A stretch of DNA of 64,000 nucleotides, from positions 558,001 to 622,000 of the forward strand of contig NZ_CP042818.1 in assembly GCF_008153345.1 (NCBI RefSeq), read 5' to 3'. Shown piece by piece: positions 20,025 through 28,547 of the stretch. A program made the translations under genes and the position numbers. Below the pieces are notes generated by a model that saw only the letters and a program-made list of their open reading frames with translations, had not been told where the DNA came from and did not search any database. Source of the stretch: Treponema phagedenis (lineage in GTDB: Bacteria > Spirochaetota > Spirochaetia > Treponematales > Treponemataceae). Every line of letters starts with the position of its first letter. Within the stretch, counting starts at the first letter, position 1.

Positions 20025-20130
20025 AATCGCAAAAAATTTTATAAAAAAAAAGAGTCCGACACGGCGCAAGGGCGAGACCTTGGAATTGCTACCTTTGGTT
20101 CGCCTACGGTGAGTAATTTACCATAGCCTT
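20025..20130 (-). repeat. Partial MITE-like repeat
   Basis: Carries AAAAAATTTTATAAAA, GAGTCCGACACGGCGCAAGG and TGAGTAATTTACCATAG, the central part of the family, plus a variant insert GGGCGAGACCTTGGAATTGC shared with 52738-52773. Terminal repeats are missing. The remaining 260 bases to the next gene hold only a hydrophobic short frame that I do not call. Confidence 0.65.
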
Positions 20131-20391
20131 TTTTGGTAATACACTATGTAACTACTATCACGTTAATCATGGAACGCTATACTCGCAGCTCAACTGCAAA
20201 AAGTTGTTCAAAAGTGCAAAGCCGGTTTTCCGTAAGCTTCAAACCGAATGCCCGTATGAAGAATCTTTTCCTTATGTTCATGCATATGCCAGACAGTTTT
20301 TTTCTCTTTCTTTTTATTTTTATTTCTGCTATACTTATTTTACTTAGTGTAATGTCAAATACGACGGCATTATATAGGAGGTATAAAAAAG

Positions 20392-21309
20392 ATGATTAAT
20401 TATGTGCTTTTATATCTTATCGTGATTGTTGCTATTGCAGTACTTTTTAAGATCGCGGTTGTCGTACCTGAAAAAGAAAGTTATATCGTTGAGCGGCTCG
20501 GTAAATATGCCAATACTTTGGAAGCGGGTTTTCATTTATTGGTTCCGTTTATTGATCGTGTTGCCTATAAGCAAACGCTCAAAGAAGAGGCTCTTGATGT
20601 TGATCCGCAGGTGTGTATTACAGCGGATAATGTGCAAGTGCAGGTTGACGGAATTTTGTATTTACGAATTTTTGATCCGGTAAAGGCAAGTTACGGTATT
20701 GAAAATTATCGATATGCGGTTGCACAGCTTGCAAAAACAACTATGCGCAGCCAAATCGGTAAGATGGAGCTTGATAAAACTTTCTGCGGGCGAGAGGGAA
20801 TTAATGACAGTATTGTACGGGCTTTGGATGAGGCTTCCGATAACTGGGGAATAAAGGTAACTCGATACGAGATCCGCGATATTACGCCTTCGCATACTAT
20901 TCTTGAGGCAATGGAAAGTCAAATGCGTGCCGAGCGGGAGAAGCGGGCAAATATTCTTTCGAGTGAAGGAAAACAGCAAGCAAGGATTAATATATCGCTC
21001 GGTAAAAAGCAGGAAGCAATTAATAAGGCTTTGGGCGAAAAAGAACGTAAGATAAATATCGCAGAAGGAAAAGCGCGTGCGATTGAAATTACCAGTGCCG
21101 CAACGGCTGAAGGTTTGCAGCTGGTTGCCGAAGCACTTGCAACTCCCGGCGGAGAAACCGCAATGAAAATACGTCTTGCGGAAAACTATATTGCACGTTT
21201 TAAAGAATTGATGAAAAATAATCGCATTTCTATTTACCCGAAAGATGTTGCGGCGGTCGCCTCTCTTGCAGCAATACTGAAAAAAGCACATGACGGAGGT
21301 GCAAAATGA
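20392..21309 (+). CDS. SPFH/Band 7 (stomatin-like, paraslipin) membrane protein, first of a pair
   Basis: A 305-residue protein with one N-terminal membrane anchor (VLLYLIVIVAIAVLF) and a Band 7/SPFH domain: PEKESYIVERLGKYANTLEA, PFIDRVAYKQTLKEEALDV, TADNVQVQVDGILYLRIFDP. A long Glu/Lys/Ala-rich coiled coil follows (about 180-250). The family forms membrane-associated oligomers linked to protein quality control. ATG 20392 has AGGAGG ten bases upstream. The next gene is a paralogue whose ATG overlaps this stop (ATGA), so the two are translationally coupled and may form hetero-oligomers. No NfeD partner is visible beside them. Confidence 0.9.
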   Translation: MINYVLLYLIVIVAIAVLFKIAVVVPEKESYIVERLGKYANTLEAGFHLLVPFIDRVAYKQTLKEEALDVDPQVCITADNVQVQVDGILYLRIFDPVKASYGIENYRYAVAQLAKTTMRSQIGKMELDKTFCGREGINDSIVRALDEASDNWGIKVTRYEIRDITPSHTILEAMESQMRAEREKRANILSSEGKQQARINISLGKKQEAINKALGEKERKINIAEGKARAIEITSAATAEGLQLVAEALATPGGETAMKIRLAENYIARFKELMKNNRISIYPKDVAAVASLAAILKKAHDGGAK

Positions 21310-22253
21310 GTTTCGGTTTTTATATTTTACTTCCTTTAGTTCTTGTGATGGTCGCATTTGCGCTCGTCTTTATCTTTACGTTAATTCGCAGTATTCGTAT
21401 TGTACCGAATAAAACCGCCTTAATTGTGGAGCGACTCGGTAAATATTATACCACCTTGGAAGCAGGGTTTCATATTCTGTTTCCGTTTATTGATAAGGTT
21501 CGTTATACGCAAACCTTAAAAGAGCAGGCAATTGATGTTCCAGCTCAGGATTGTTTTACAAAAGATAACGTGCAAGTGCGCATTGACGGTATTTTATATT
21601 TGCAAGTATTTAATCCGGTGCATGCAAGCTACGGTATTATGGATTATCGGTATGCAACTATTTTGCTTGCACAAACAACCATGCGTTCGGTTGTCGGACA
21701 GCTTGATTTAGATGAAACTTTTGAAGCACGGGACCGCATGAATGCACAAGTTGTAAAAGCGGTAGATGAGGCTTCCGACCCGTGGGGCGTAAAAGTAACT
21801 CGCTATGAAATCCAAAACATTCGCGTTTCAAACTCTATTATGGATGCAATGGAAAATCAGATGAAGGCCGAGCGTGAAAAACGGGCGGAAATTGCCCGTT
21901 CTGTTGGAGAGATGGAAACGGTTATAAACCTTTCCCGAGCGGCGTATGAGGAAGCGGTTAATATCAGTGTGGGCGAAAAGGAGCGGATGATAAACGAAGC
22001 GGAAGGGCAAGCAAAGGAGATTGTTGCCGTTGCACAAGCCACTGCCGAAGGTATTAAAAAAATTGCAGAGTCAACACTGCTGCAAGGCGGTGTGCATGCA
22101 GCCAAATTATCGGTTGCGGAAGATTGGATTGCATCTCTTTCAGCGCTACAAAAAAATGCTGATATCATTATGACTGCGGATCTTAGTAGCATTAAAGATA
22201 TGACGGGTAAGGCGGCAACCGAAATGCTTAATGATGAGACAAAACTTTTCTAG
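21306..22253 (+). CDS. SPFH/Band 7 (stomatin-like, QmcA-type) membrane protein, second of a pair
   Basis: A 315-residue paralogue of the preceding protein with the same order: N-terminal anchor (YILLPLVLVMVAFALVFIF), NKTALIVERLGKYYTTLEAG, PFIDKVRYTQTLKEQAIDV, KDNVQVRIDGILYLQVFNP, then a charged coiled coil (about 185-260). It is most like QmcA/paraslipin proteins. The four-base overlap with the upstream stop indicates one operon. No terminator is clear downstream; a degenerate MITE copy follows. Confidence 0.9.
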   Translation: MSFGFYILLPLVLVMVAFALVFIFTLIRSIRIVPNKTALIVERLGKYYTTLEAGFHILFPFIDKVRYTQTLKEQAIDVPAQDCFTKDNVQVRIDGILYLQVFNPVHASYGIMDYRYATILLAQTTMRSVVGQLDLDETFEARDRMNAQVVKAVDEASDPWGVKVTRYEIQNIRVSNSIMDAMENQMKAEREKRAEIARSVGEMETVINLSRAAYEEAVNISVGEKERMINEAEGQAKEIVAVAQATAEGIKKIAESTLLQGGVHAAKLSVAEDWIASLSALQKNADIIMTADLSSIKDMTGKAATEMLNDETKLF

Positions 22254-22264
22254 CCGAGAGTAAA

Positions 22265-22445
22265 ATCCGGTGCAGCGTTTGGTAATTAACTTACTGTTAT
22301 GCAAAAAAAAACAGCGACAGGTAGTTTATGGATTCAGCATTACTGTGGTAAATTGCCCACCGTTGCGCCGTGTCGGACTCTTTTTGATAAAATTTTTTAT
22401 GATTTGTATAAAATACATTAAAAAAGCGGATAGTATCGCTTTTAT
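22265..22445 (+). repeat. MITE-like repeat, simple form, degenerate ends
   Basis: Shows GCAGCGTTTGGTAATTAACT at the left, GGTAAATTGCCCACCGTTGC and GTGTCGGACTCTTTTTGATA in the centre, and AAATACATTAAAAAAGCGG near the right. There is no hairpin cassette. It fills the gap before the dehydrogenase gene. Confidence 0.7.
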
Positions 22446-22572
22446 TCCGAACTCTGCCTCGCTGCACGGTAGGGTATTCATTGTTATATGAAAAGCGGGT
22501 AAAAGTTGTTTTCTGTGTGATACTTGATATAAAATATCGGTTTTATAAAAACGAAGATGGAGGATATAAGTT

Positions 22573-23454
22573 ATGGAAATCAAAAACACAAAAATCGGAT
22601 TTATCGGGCTTGGTGTTATGGGTAAAAGTATGGCGGAGAATTTAAGAAAATCCGGAGCGGAAATGCATGTATTTACCAGGACAAAAACTTCTGCCGATGA
22701 GATTGTTTCAAAGGGTGCTGTTTGGCATGACAGCCCTGCCGACGTTGCAAAAAATTCGGATGTTGTTTTTACTATCGTAGGGTATCCCGCCGATGTTGAG
22801 CAAGTATACCTTGGAGAAAATGGACTGATCAAAAACAGTAAAAAAGGAACTATTTTGGTTGACATGACAACCTCATCACCTTCCCTTGCGGTGGAACTTT
22901 ATAAAACCGCAAAAGAGCAGGAGGTGCAGGTATTGGACGCTCCCGTTTCAGGCGGAGACATAGGTGCTCAAAACGCTACACTTACTATTATGTGTGGAGG
23001 AGAGCAAGAGACCTTTGATGCCGTGTTGCCGTTTTTTGAGTGTATGGGAAAAACCTTTACTTTAATGGGAGAGGCCGGTGCCGGCCAGCATACAAAGGCG
23101 GCAAATCAAATACTTGTTGCCGCAAATCTCATCGGAGCGATTGAAGCAATTCGTTATGCCGAAAGTTCTGATCTTGATCCGCAAAAAATGATTGAAGCCC
23201 TTTCAGGCGGTGCGGCAGCAAGTTGGCAGCTAAGCAATAACGGAAAGAAGGTCATTGATCGTGATTTTGCTCCCGGTTTTTTTGTAAAGCACTTTTTAAA
23301 AGATTTGAATATTGCGCTTAAAGCAGCAGAAGAGGTTGATTTAAATCTGCCAATGCTTGAGCTGGCGCAAAGCTGTTTCCACGCAATGTGCGATAAAGGC
23401 TTTTCAGATGCGGGTACACAAGCGCTTTACGAATACTATAAACGCTATTTATAA
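22573..23454 (+). CDS. NAD(P)-dependent beta-hydroxyacid dehydrogenase
   Basis: A 293-residue cytosolic oxidoreductase of the 3-hydroxyisobutyrate dehydrogenase family, which includes tartronate semialdehyde reductase and glyoxylate/succinic semialdehyde reductases. Visible are the Rossmann motif IGFIGLGVMGKSMAENL, the substrate loop DAPVSGGDIGAQNATL and the catalytic Lys in GAGQHTKAANQIL. R35-T37 after the second strand (VFTRTKTS) hints at NADP preference. The real substrate cannot be fixed from sequence. Start ATG 22573 has GGAGG upstream. It is transcribed alone toward pckG. Confidence 0.88.
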   Translation: MEIKNTKIGFIGLGVMGKSMAENLRKSGAEMHVFTRTKTSADEIVSKGAVWHDSPADVAKNSDVVFTIVGYPADVEQVYLGENGLIKNSKKGTILVDMTTSSPSLAVELYKTAKEQEVQVLDAPVSGGDIGAQNATLTIMCGGEQETFDAVLPFFECMGKTFTLMGEAGAGQHTKAANQILVAANLIGAIEAIRYAESSDLDPQKMIEALSGGAAASWQLSNNGKKVIDRDFAPGFFVKHFLKDLNIALKAAEEVDLNLPMLELAQSCFHAMCDKGFSDAGTQALYEYYKRYL

Positions 23455-23575
23455 TCCGCTTTTTCTGACTACATAAATATAAAGGACGATATCTCTTGAA
23501 TAGAAAACCTCTTTGAAGCTCATGACCGTAATTTTTAGAGGTTCTTTAGCTTCATCAAAAGAGTCGGCCGAATGC

Positions 23576-23611
23576 AAAAAAATGCCGGCTCCCTCAAAAG
23601 AGAAAGCCGGC
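23576..23611 (-). terminator. Terminator of pckG
   Basis: On the minus strand GCCGGCT (23611-23605) pairs with AGCCGGC (23590-23584) across a 14-base loop and is followed by ATTTTTTTG. It lies 30 bases past the pckG stop. Confidence 0.75.
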
Positions 23612-23642
23612 TGCCAAAGGAGTTTTACAACTGGTGATATCG

Positions 23643-25490
23643 CTATTGTTTACAGCAGCAAGAGCCGGAAGCGTTTATACGTTTTTCAAGCGTATCTAAG
23701 GCTTCGGTGAGCTCTTTCGGGAGTTTTTTGCCGAATTTCGGATAGTGATTTTCCCGTATGTCTTTGATTTCTTTTTTCCAGCCTTCAACATCAACCGAAA
23801 GAATTTCTTTCATTTGTTCTTTGCTTACGTCTAAGCCGTCGGTGTTGATTGCGCCTTCTTTGGGCATCCAGCCGATTGGAGTATCGACCGCATTGTCTTT
23901 TCCATCGCAGCGGTCAAAAATCCATGCGAGGACGCGGCTGTTTTCGCCGTAGCCCGGCCAGATAAAGTTATCGTTTTCATCTTTTCTGAACCAGTTTACA
24001 TAGAAGATTTTCGGCAGTTTATCCGCCGAGGTTTTTTTGCCGATTTCAATCCAGTGTTTAAAATAATCACCCATGTGGTAGCCGCAGAAGGGCAACATTG
24101 CAAAGGGGTCGCGGCGCACTTGTCCTACCTGATCGGAAATAACCGCTGCGGTAACTTCGGAGCCGACGATTGAACCGAGGAATACGCCGTGGTTCCAGTC
24201 GCGGGACTGATGTACCAGCGGGATTGTGCTGGGGCGGCGTCCGCCAAAGAGGAATGCGTCAATCGGCACCCCTTGCGGGTCTTCCCAGTTGTCCGCAATA
24301 ACCGGACACTGCCGCGCGGGAGCGGTAAACCGTGCATTCGGGTGAGCAATCTCCTCTCCTTTCGGGCTCTTATCTTTTTCGGGAGCGGGGCGTTTTTTCC
24401 CGTGCCAGTCAATCAGCTCACCCTTTGCAGGGTAGCCGATCCCTTCCCACCAAATATCTCCGTCTTCAGTCAAACCGCAGTTGGTGAAAATCGTATTTTC
24501 TTTAATAGATTCCATTGCATTCTTGTTGGAAAAGTCTGAAGTTCCCGGAGCAACACCGAAAAAGCCCGCCTCGGGGTTAATTGCATACAGCCGTCCGTCT
24601 TTGCCGAATTTCATCCAGGCAATATCATCGCCGACTGTTTCCACCTTCCAGCCCGGAAGAGTCGGTATAAGCATTGCAAGGTTTGTTTTTCCGCATGCGG
24701 AGGGGAATGCGCCGGTAATATATTTTACCCTACCTTCGGGGTTGGTGATTTTAAGAATAAGCATGTGCTCGGAAAGCCAGCCTTCATCACGGGCAAGCAC
24801 CGAAGCAATACGGAGCGCAAAACATTTTTTGCCAAGCAGGGCGTTTCCGCCGTAGCCGGAACCATAGGACCAAATCAAGCGCTCTTCGGGAAAATGAGAA
24901 ATATACTTATGCTCCATATCCGCACAGGGCCATTGTCCTTCGTCCGTCTGTCCCGGCGCAAGCGGTTTGCCGACCGAATGCAAACAGGGAACAAATTCTC
25001 CGTCGGTACCCATCACGTCAAGAACCTTTGTGCCGACTCGTGTCATAATGTGCATATTACATACCACATACTCGGAATCGGTTACTTCAATACCGTTTTT
25101 TGCAATATCGGAACCAACCGGCCCCATCGAGAAAGGAATAACGTACATAGTTCTGCCCTTCATACAGCCGGTGTAAAGACCTGTCATGGTCTTTTTTAAT
25201 TCAGCGGGGTCTGTCCAGTGATTGGTAGGGCCTGCATCTTCTTCTTTTTTAGAAGCAATAAAAGTACGCGCTTCCACGCGGGCAACATCGGAAGGCTGCG
25301 AGCGGAATAAAAAACTATGCTTGCGTTTTTTAAGCGGGGTACCCAAACCGGCGTCAACCAGTTTTTGCATTAAACGGTCATATTCTTCCTGAGAACCGTC
25401 ACAAAGATACACATCATCCGGTTGGCACATCTTTATAACGTCTTCAATCCATGCTTTTGCTTTAGTATGTTTTAAATCGTCCAGTTTCAT
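23643..25490 (-). CDS. pckG: Phosphoenolpyruvate carboxykinase (GTP)
   Basis: Interconverts oxaloacetate and PEP with GTP/GDP; in fermentative bacteria it often runs toward oxaloacetate. The 615-residue length fits the GTP class. Motifs: [20 protein letters not shown] (P-loop with the GTP-class catalytic Cys), [13 protein letters not shown] (metal-binding Asp), [24 protein letters not shown] and [13 protein letters not shown] chose ATG 25490 with AGGAG upstream rather than an in-frame TTG 29 codons earlier. A TTGTGC-17-TATGAT promoter lies upstream. The last residues, GSCCCKQ, form an unusual Cys-rich tail. Confidence 0.96.
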   Translation of the reverse strand: MKLDDLKHTKAKAWIEDVIKMCQPDDVYLCDGSQEEYDRLMQKLVDAGLGTPLKKRKHSFLFRSQPSDVARVEARTFIASKKEEDAGPTNHWTDPAELKKTMTGLYTGCMKGRTMYVIPFSMGPVGSDIAKNGIEVTDSEYVVCNMHIMTRVGTKVLDVMGTDGEFVPCLHSVGKPLAPGQTDEGQWPCADMEHKYISHFPEERLIWSYGSGYGGNALLGKKCFALRIASVLARDEGWLSEHMLILKITNPEGRVKYITGAFPSACGKTNLAMLIPTLPGWKVETVGDDIAWMKFGKDGRLYAINPEAGFFGVAPGTSDFSNKNAMESIKENTIFTNCGLTEDGDIWWEGIGYPAKGELIDWHGKKRPAPEKDKSPKGEEIAHPNARFTAPARQCPVIADNWEDPQGVPIDAFLFGGRRPSTIPLVHQSRDWNHGVFLGSIVGSEVTAAVISDQVGQVRRDPFAMLPFCGYHMGDYFKHWIEIGKKTSADKLPKIFYVNWFRKDENDNFIWPGYGENSRVLAWIFDRCDGKDNAVDTPIGWMPKEGAINTDGLDVSKEQMKEILSVDVEGWKKEIKDIRENHYPKFGKKLPKELTEALDTLEKRINASGSCCCKQ

Positions 25491-25550
25491 ATTATTTCTC
25501 CTTAATGATTTAATAAAAATTAAAATATAGTGTCTTTTTTTACTATATAT

Positions 25551-25579
25551 ATCATACCGCATTTTCAAAAAATGCACAA
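25551..25579 (-). promoter_or_regulatory. Putative sigma70 promoter of pckG
   Basis: Minus strand TTGTGC (25579-25574), a 17-base spacer, TATGAT (25556-25551), about 60 bases before the pckG start. Sequence match only. Confidence 0.55.
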
Positions 25580-25589
25580 GGAGAAAATA

Positions 25590-25735
25590 GCGAAAGACAG
25601 GGCTTACGCAAGAACAAGGGGCTGCCGTCCCTTAGCCCCCGGATTGCAGTTGCTGCTGCGCAGGGGTTTTTGGCTTATGCTTCGCCGTGATTCTGTCCCT
25701 TGCACCCCGCCGTTGATACCGCGATTTTTATAACA
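25590..25735 (+). repeat. Hairpin-rich dispersed repeat, family 3
   Basis: Begins AGGGCTTACGCAAGAACAAG and contains CTTAGCCCCCGG, GCTGCTGCGCAGGGG, GGCTTATGCTTCGCC and CCTTGCACCCCGCCGTTG. The same ordered blocks recur at 49384-49540 and, shortened, at 40245-40285. No coding function is apparent. Confidence 0.6.
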
Positions 25736-25861
25736 GGAAGTTAATTACAAAACGCTACACTAATTATCAATGATGTTTTAAAGCAAAGTAATTTGCAAAG
25801 CTTTAAAACTCGAAGGTCAAAATGTTTTTGCAACATTTTCCAAGCAAAAACATTTTGACCC
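25736..25861 (+). repeat. MITE end fragment plus hairpin modules
   Basis: AGGAAGTTAATTACAAAACG followed by CTACACTA is one MITE terminal segment. It is followed by a type II pair (GTTTTAAAGC / GCTTTAAAAC) and a hairpin GGTCAAAATGTTTTTGC / GCAAAAACATTTTGACC, a further type I stem version. Confidence 0.65.
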
Positions 25862-26030
25862 GTGTTAGGCATACGGAGGGCGGCGAAGCATTTTTTCAAA
25901 AATGCGAGGCCGGATCCTTTTTGCGCGCCTAAAATAGCGCAAAAAGAGCCGCAGGCGATAGCCGGAGCCCGTAGTACGCCGCCCCTCCGCATGGCGTTGA
26001 CCAAAAAGCAAAAACGCCATGCGGAGAGGA
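25862..26030 (+). repeat. Hairpin-rich dispersed repeat, family 2
   Basis: Ordered blocks: GGCATACGGAGGGCGGCGAA, hairpin GCATTTTT/AAAAATGC, GGCCGGATC, hairpin TTTTTGCGC/GCGCAAAAA, GCCGCAGGCGATAGCCGGAG, then CGCCGCCCCTCCGCATGGCG, which can pair with the opening block. The same order with different but still paired stems occurs at 32552-32740. Confidence 0.7.
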
Positions 26031-26212
26031 ACACCCGAATAATTTGTATCTATTTATAAAATAAACCGAGTTATAAACCGGCGGTGTGTAACTGTTGCGG
26101 CGCGGTCGATTGTGCGAAAAGCTTTGATCCGTGATGCGGTTGTTGTTTACTCGTGCAGGATTTTTTGGGGAGCTTTTTTCTTTTTTCGGGATATGCTATA
26201 CTCCCGCTCATT

Positions 26213-27985
26213 ATGGAAGAAATGAAAAGAACTCATACCTGCGGAGGGATCCGGAAACAGGATATCGGAAAAAACGTTGTATTAAACGGCTGGGTGTATC
26301 GCAAGCGCGATCTCGGCGGAATTGCTTTTATAAATTTGCGCGACCGCTACGGGGTTACACAGGTTGTTATCGATGAGGATGCAAGCGTTGAGCTGAAAGA
26401 CTTAACCGCCAAGCTTCGGATGGAGTTTTGTATTGCGGTTGAAGGTGTGGTGCGGGCGCGGCCGGACACTATGATAAACACGGCAATGTCCACCGGCGAG
26501 GTGGAAGTAAAGGTGAATAAGCTTGAGGTGCTTTCAAAAAGCGAAGTTTTGCCTTTTCAAATTGATGAAAAAACAAACGCAAATGAAGACCTGCGGTTAC
26601 GGTATCGCTATCTTGACTTGCGCTCCGAATCAATGCAAAAGCATATTATTCTGCGCTCAAGGGTGAGTTTTGCGGTTAGGGAATTTTTTACCAATCACGG
26701 ATTTCTTGAAATCGAAACTCCTACATTCATAAAATCTACTCCGGAGGGAGCGCGCGATTATCTTGTGCCGTCGCGGTTATACCCGGGAAAGTTTTACGCA
26801 TTGCCGCAGTCTCCGCAGCTGTACAAGCAAATATTGATGGTTTCAGGTTTTGACCGCTATTTTCAGATCGCCCGCTGTTACCGCGATGAAGATGCGCGCG
26901 GAGATCGTCAGCCGGAGTTTACGCAAATTGATGTTGAAATGAGTTTTGTTTCCCGCGATGATGTATTGCGCATTACCGAAGAGATGATGCAGTTTGTTTT
27001 CCAAAAAACAATGAATATTACGCTGCCGAAAACATTTGAGCGGCTTTCGTATGACGATGCAATAAACCTGTACGGAACCGATAAGCCCGATTTGCGTTTT
27101 GATATGCACATGCAGGACGCCGCCTTTATGGCGCCGCTCGGCTCTTTTTCGGTGTTTACCGATGCGCTTGCCGCGGGGGGCTCAATAAAAGCGCTGGTAG
27201 TTCCGGGACAAGCAGAGCAATACAGTCGCAAAAAGATTGAAGAGCTTGAAGCAAGCGCAAAAATCTATAAGGCGAAAGGGCTTGCATGGTTTAAAGTGGG
27301 AGAGCAAAAACTTGAAGGCGGTATTGCGAAGTTTTTTGAAGGGAAAGAAAAAGAAATTACCAAAACACTGAATGCACAAAAAGGAGATTTAGTTCTTTTT
27401 GTTGCCGACCCAAGCCATAAAACCGCCTGCACCGCACTCGGCGCCGTGCGCAGCAAGTTGGGAAAAGACCTCAACCTGCTTAACCCAAATGAATTCCGCT
27501 TTGTATGGATTATTGACTTTCCGCTTTTTGAATGGAATGAGGATGAGCAAAAATGGGATCCCGCACATCACATGTTCTCGGCGCCGCAGGAAAAATACCT
27601 TGCCACGCTGGAAACAAATCAGGCTGAAGTAAAAGGCGATTTATACGATCTTGTTTTAAACGGGTATGAACTTGCCTCGGGCTCCATCCGTATCCATGAC
27701 CCGGAATTGCAAAAACGGATATTTAAAATTGTGGGCTTTGACGAATCCGAGGCGGAAGCAAAGTTCGGCTTTTTAACCGAAGCCTTTAAATACGGCGCAC
27801 CTCCCCACGGCGGCATTGCTCCGGGGCTTGACCGGCTTGTCATGCTCATGGCGGGAGAAACTTCCATTAAGGAAGTAATCGCCTTCCCCAAAAACACTTT
27901 CGCTGTCGGCCCTATGGAAGACTGCCCGAGCCTTGTCGACCAAAAACAGCTTGACGAACTTCACTTACAAATAAAAGACAAATAA
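26213..27985 (+). CDS. aspS: Aspartyl-tRNA synthetase (bacterial type)
   Basis: Charges tRNA-Asp. About 590 residues with the class II bacterial layout: N-terminal OB fold (VVLNGWVYRKRDLGGIAFIN), motif 2 region (YFQIARCYRDEDARGDRQPE), the GAD insertion (about 290-420) and motif 3 (APPHGGIAPGLDRLVMLMAG). ATG 26213 or 26222 fits the family start MKRTHTCGG; the frame extends back to 26153, but those residues are not family-like. A TATACT box at about 26193 would give a very short leader, so translation may start close to the transcript end. A strong hairpin terminator follows the gene. Confidence 0.96.
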   Translation: MEEMKRTHTCGGIRKQDIGKNVVLNGWVYRKRDLGGIAFINLRDRYGVTQVVIDEDASVELKDLTAKLRMEFCIAVEGVVRARPDTMINTAMSTGEVEVKVNKLEVLSKSEVLPFQIDEKTNANEDLRLRYRYLDLRSESMQKHIILRSRVSFAVREFFTNHGFLEIETPTFIKSTPEGARDYLVPSRLYPGKFYALPQSPQLYKQILMVSGFDRYFQIARCYRDEDARGDRQPEFTQIDVEMSFVSRDDVLRITEEMMQFVFQKTMNITLPKTFERLSYDDAINLYGTDKPDLRFDMHMQDAAFMAPLGSFSVFTDALAAGGSIKALVVPGQAEQYSRKKIEELEASAKIYKAKGLAWFKVGEQKLEGGIAKFFEGKEKEITKTLNAQKGDLVLFVADPSHKTACTALGAVRSKLGKDLNLLNPNEFRFVWIIDFPLFEWNEDEQKWDPAHHMFSAPQEKYLATLETNQAEVKGDLYDLVLNGYELASGSIRIHDPELQKRIFKIVGFDESEAEAKFGFLTEAFKYGAPPHGGIAPGLDRLVMLMAGETSIKEVIAFPKNTFAVGPMEDCPSLVDQKQLDELHLQIKDK

Positions 27986-27998
27986 TAAACACTTTTCC

Positions 27999-28049
27999 GG
28001 GGCAGTCTAAAAAGTTACGCTCTTGCGATTTTTAAAACTGCCCCTTTTT
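27999..28049 (+). terminator. Terminator of aspS
   Basis: GGGGCAGT (27999-28006) pairs with ACTGCCCC (28037-28044), with an inner TAAAAA/TTTTTA extension, followed by TTTTTA. It starts 13 bases after the aspS stop. Confidence 0.8.
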
Positions 28050-28117
28050 ATGATTTATGTAAAATGTATTAAACGGATCGAGTTATCAAAAAAGCATGTA
28101 GTGTCTGTGAATCTATG

Positions 28118-28418
28118 TACTACTTGTGTAGAGTGAAAACGTAAAAAATTTTATAAAAAAGAGCCCGACACAACGGTTTGGTTTTGCCGTCCGTGGCAAA
28201 ACCAAACCTGCGAGTTTTAAAGCTTTGCAAATTACTTTGCTTTAAAACGTCGCTTCTGCGTGGAACCACCGCCATCCGTGGCGGTTCTGATTTTGACAAC
28301 GGTGGGCAAACTTACCATAGTGATGCTGAATTCGCAGGCCATTATTGTTGATACTCCGATTTTTATAACAGGAAGTTAATTACAAAACGATATACTACTT
28401 GTGTAGAGTGAAACCGTA
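28118..28418 (-). repeat. MITE-like repeat with complete hairpin cassette, bounded by 26-bp direct repeats
   Basis: The best example of one full cassette. Type I hairpin 28175-28208 (14-bp stem, loop GTCCGT), type II 28214-28248 (GTTTTAAAGC/GCTTTAAAAC), type III 28263-28284 (GAA, CCA bulge, CCGCC, loop ATCCGT, GGCGG, TTC). The family core ACGGTGGGCAAACTTACCAT and the end AGTTAATTACAAAACGATAT follow. A 26-bp direct repeat (25 of 26 identical) marks both sides at 28118-28143 and 28393-28418. A further right-end fragment lies at 28045-28105. Confidence 0.85.
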
Positions 28419-28460
28419 TAGTTTGTGAAAGTGACAAAATTGCGTATAGAGAATAAAAAA

Positions 28461-28489
28461 TTGACAATTAGCCTAAACTGTGAGATACT
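28461..28489 (+). promoter_or_regulatory. Putative sigma70 promoter of the sugar ABC operon
   Basis: TTGACA (28461-28466), a 17-base spacer and GATACT (28484-28489), about 58 bases before the binding-protein start. It lies just beyond the MITE copy. Confidence 0.65.
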
Positions 28490-28547
28490 TAATCCAGATT
28501 ATTATTAATCTATCACTTTCTTTTTCGTAATTATTTGGAGGCTTATT

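Noticed and set aside
20133-20399. 88-codon frame ending in a hydrophobic segment just before the first SPFH gene
   Set aside because: No ribosome site, no family match, overlaps a MITE fragment, and the hydrophobic stretch comes from a T-rich promoter region.
28165-28300. Chromosomal integron attC sites, suggested by hairpins with a constant bulge
   Set aside because: No GTTRRRY core sites, no integrase gene in the window and no gene cassettes between the hairpins.
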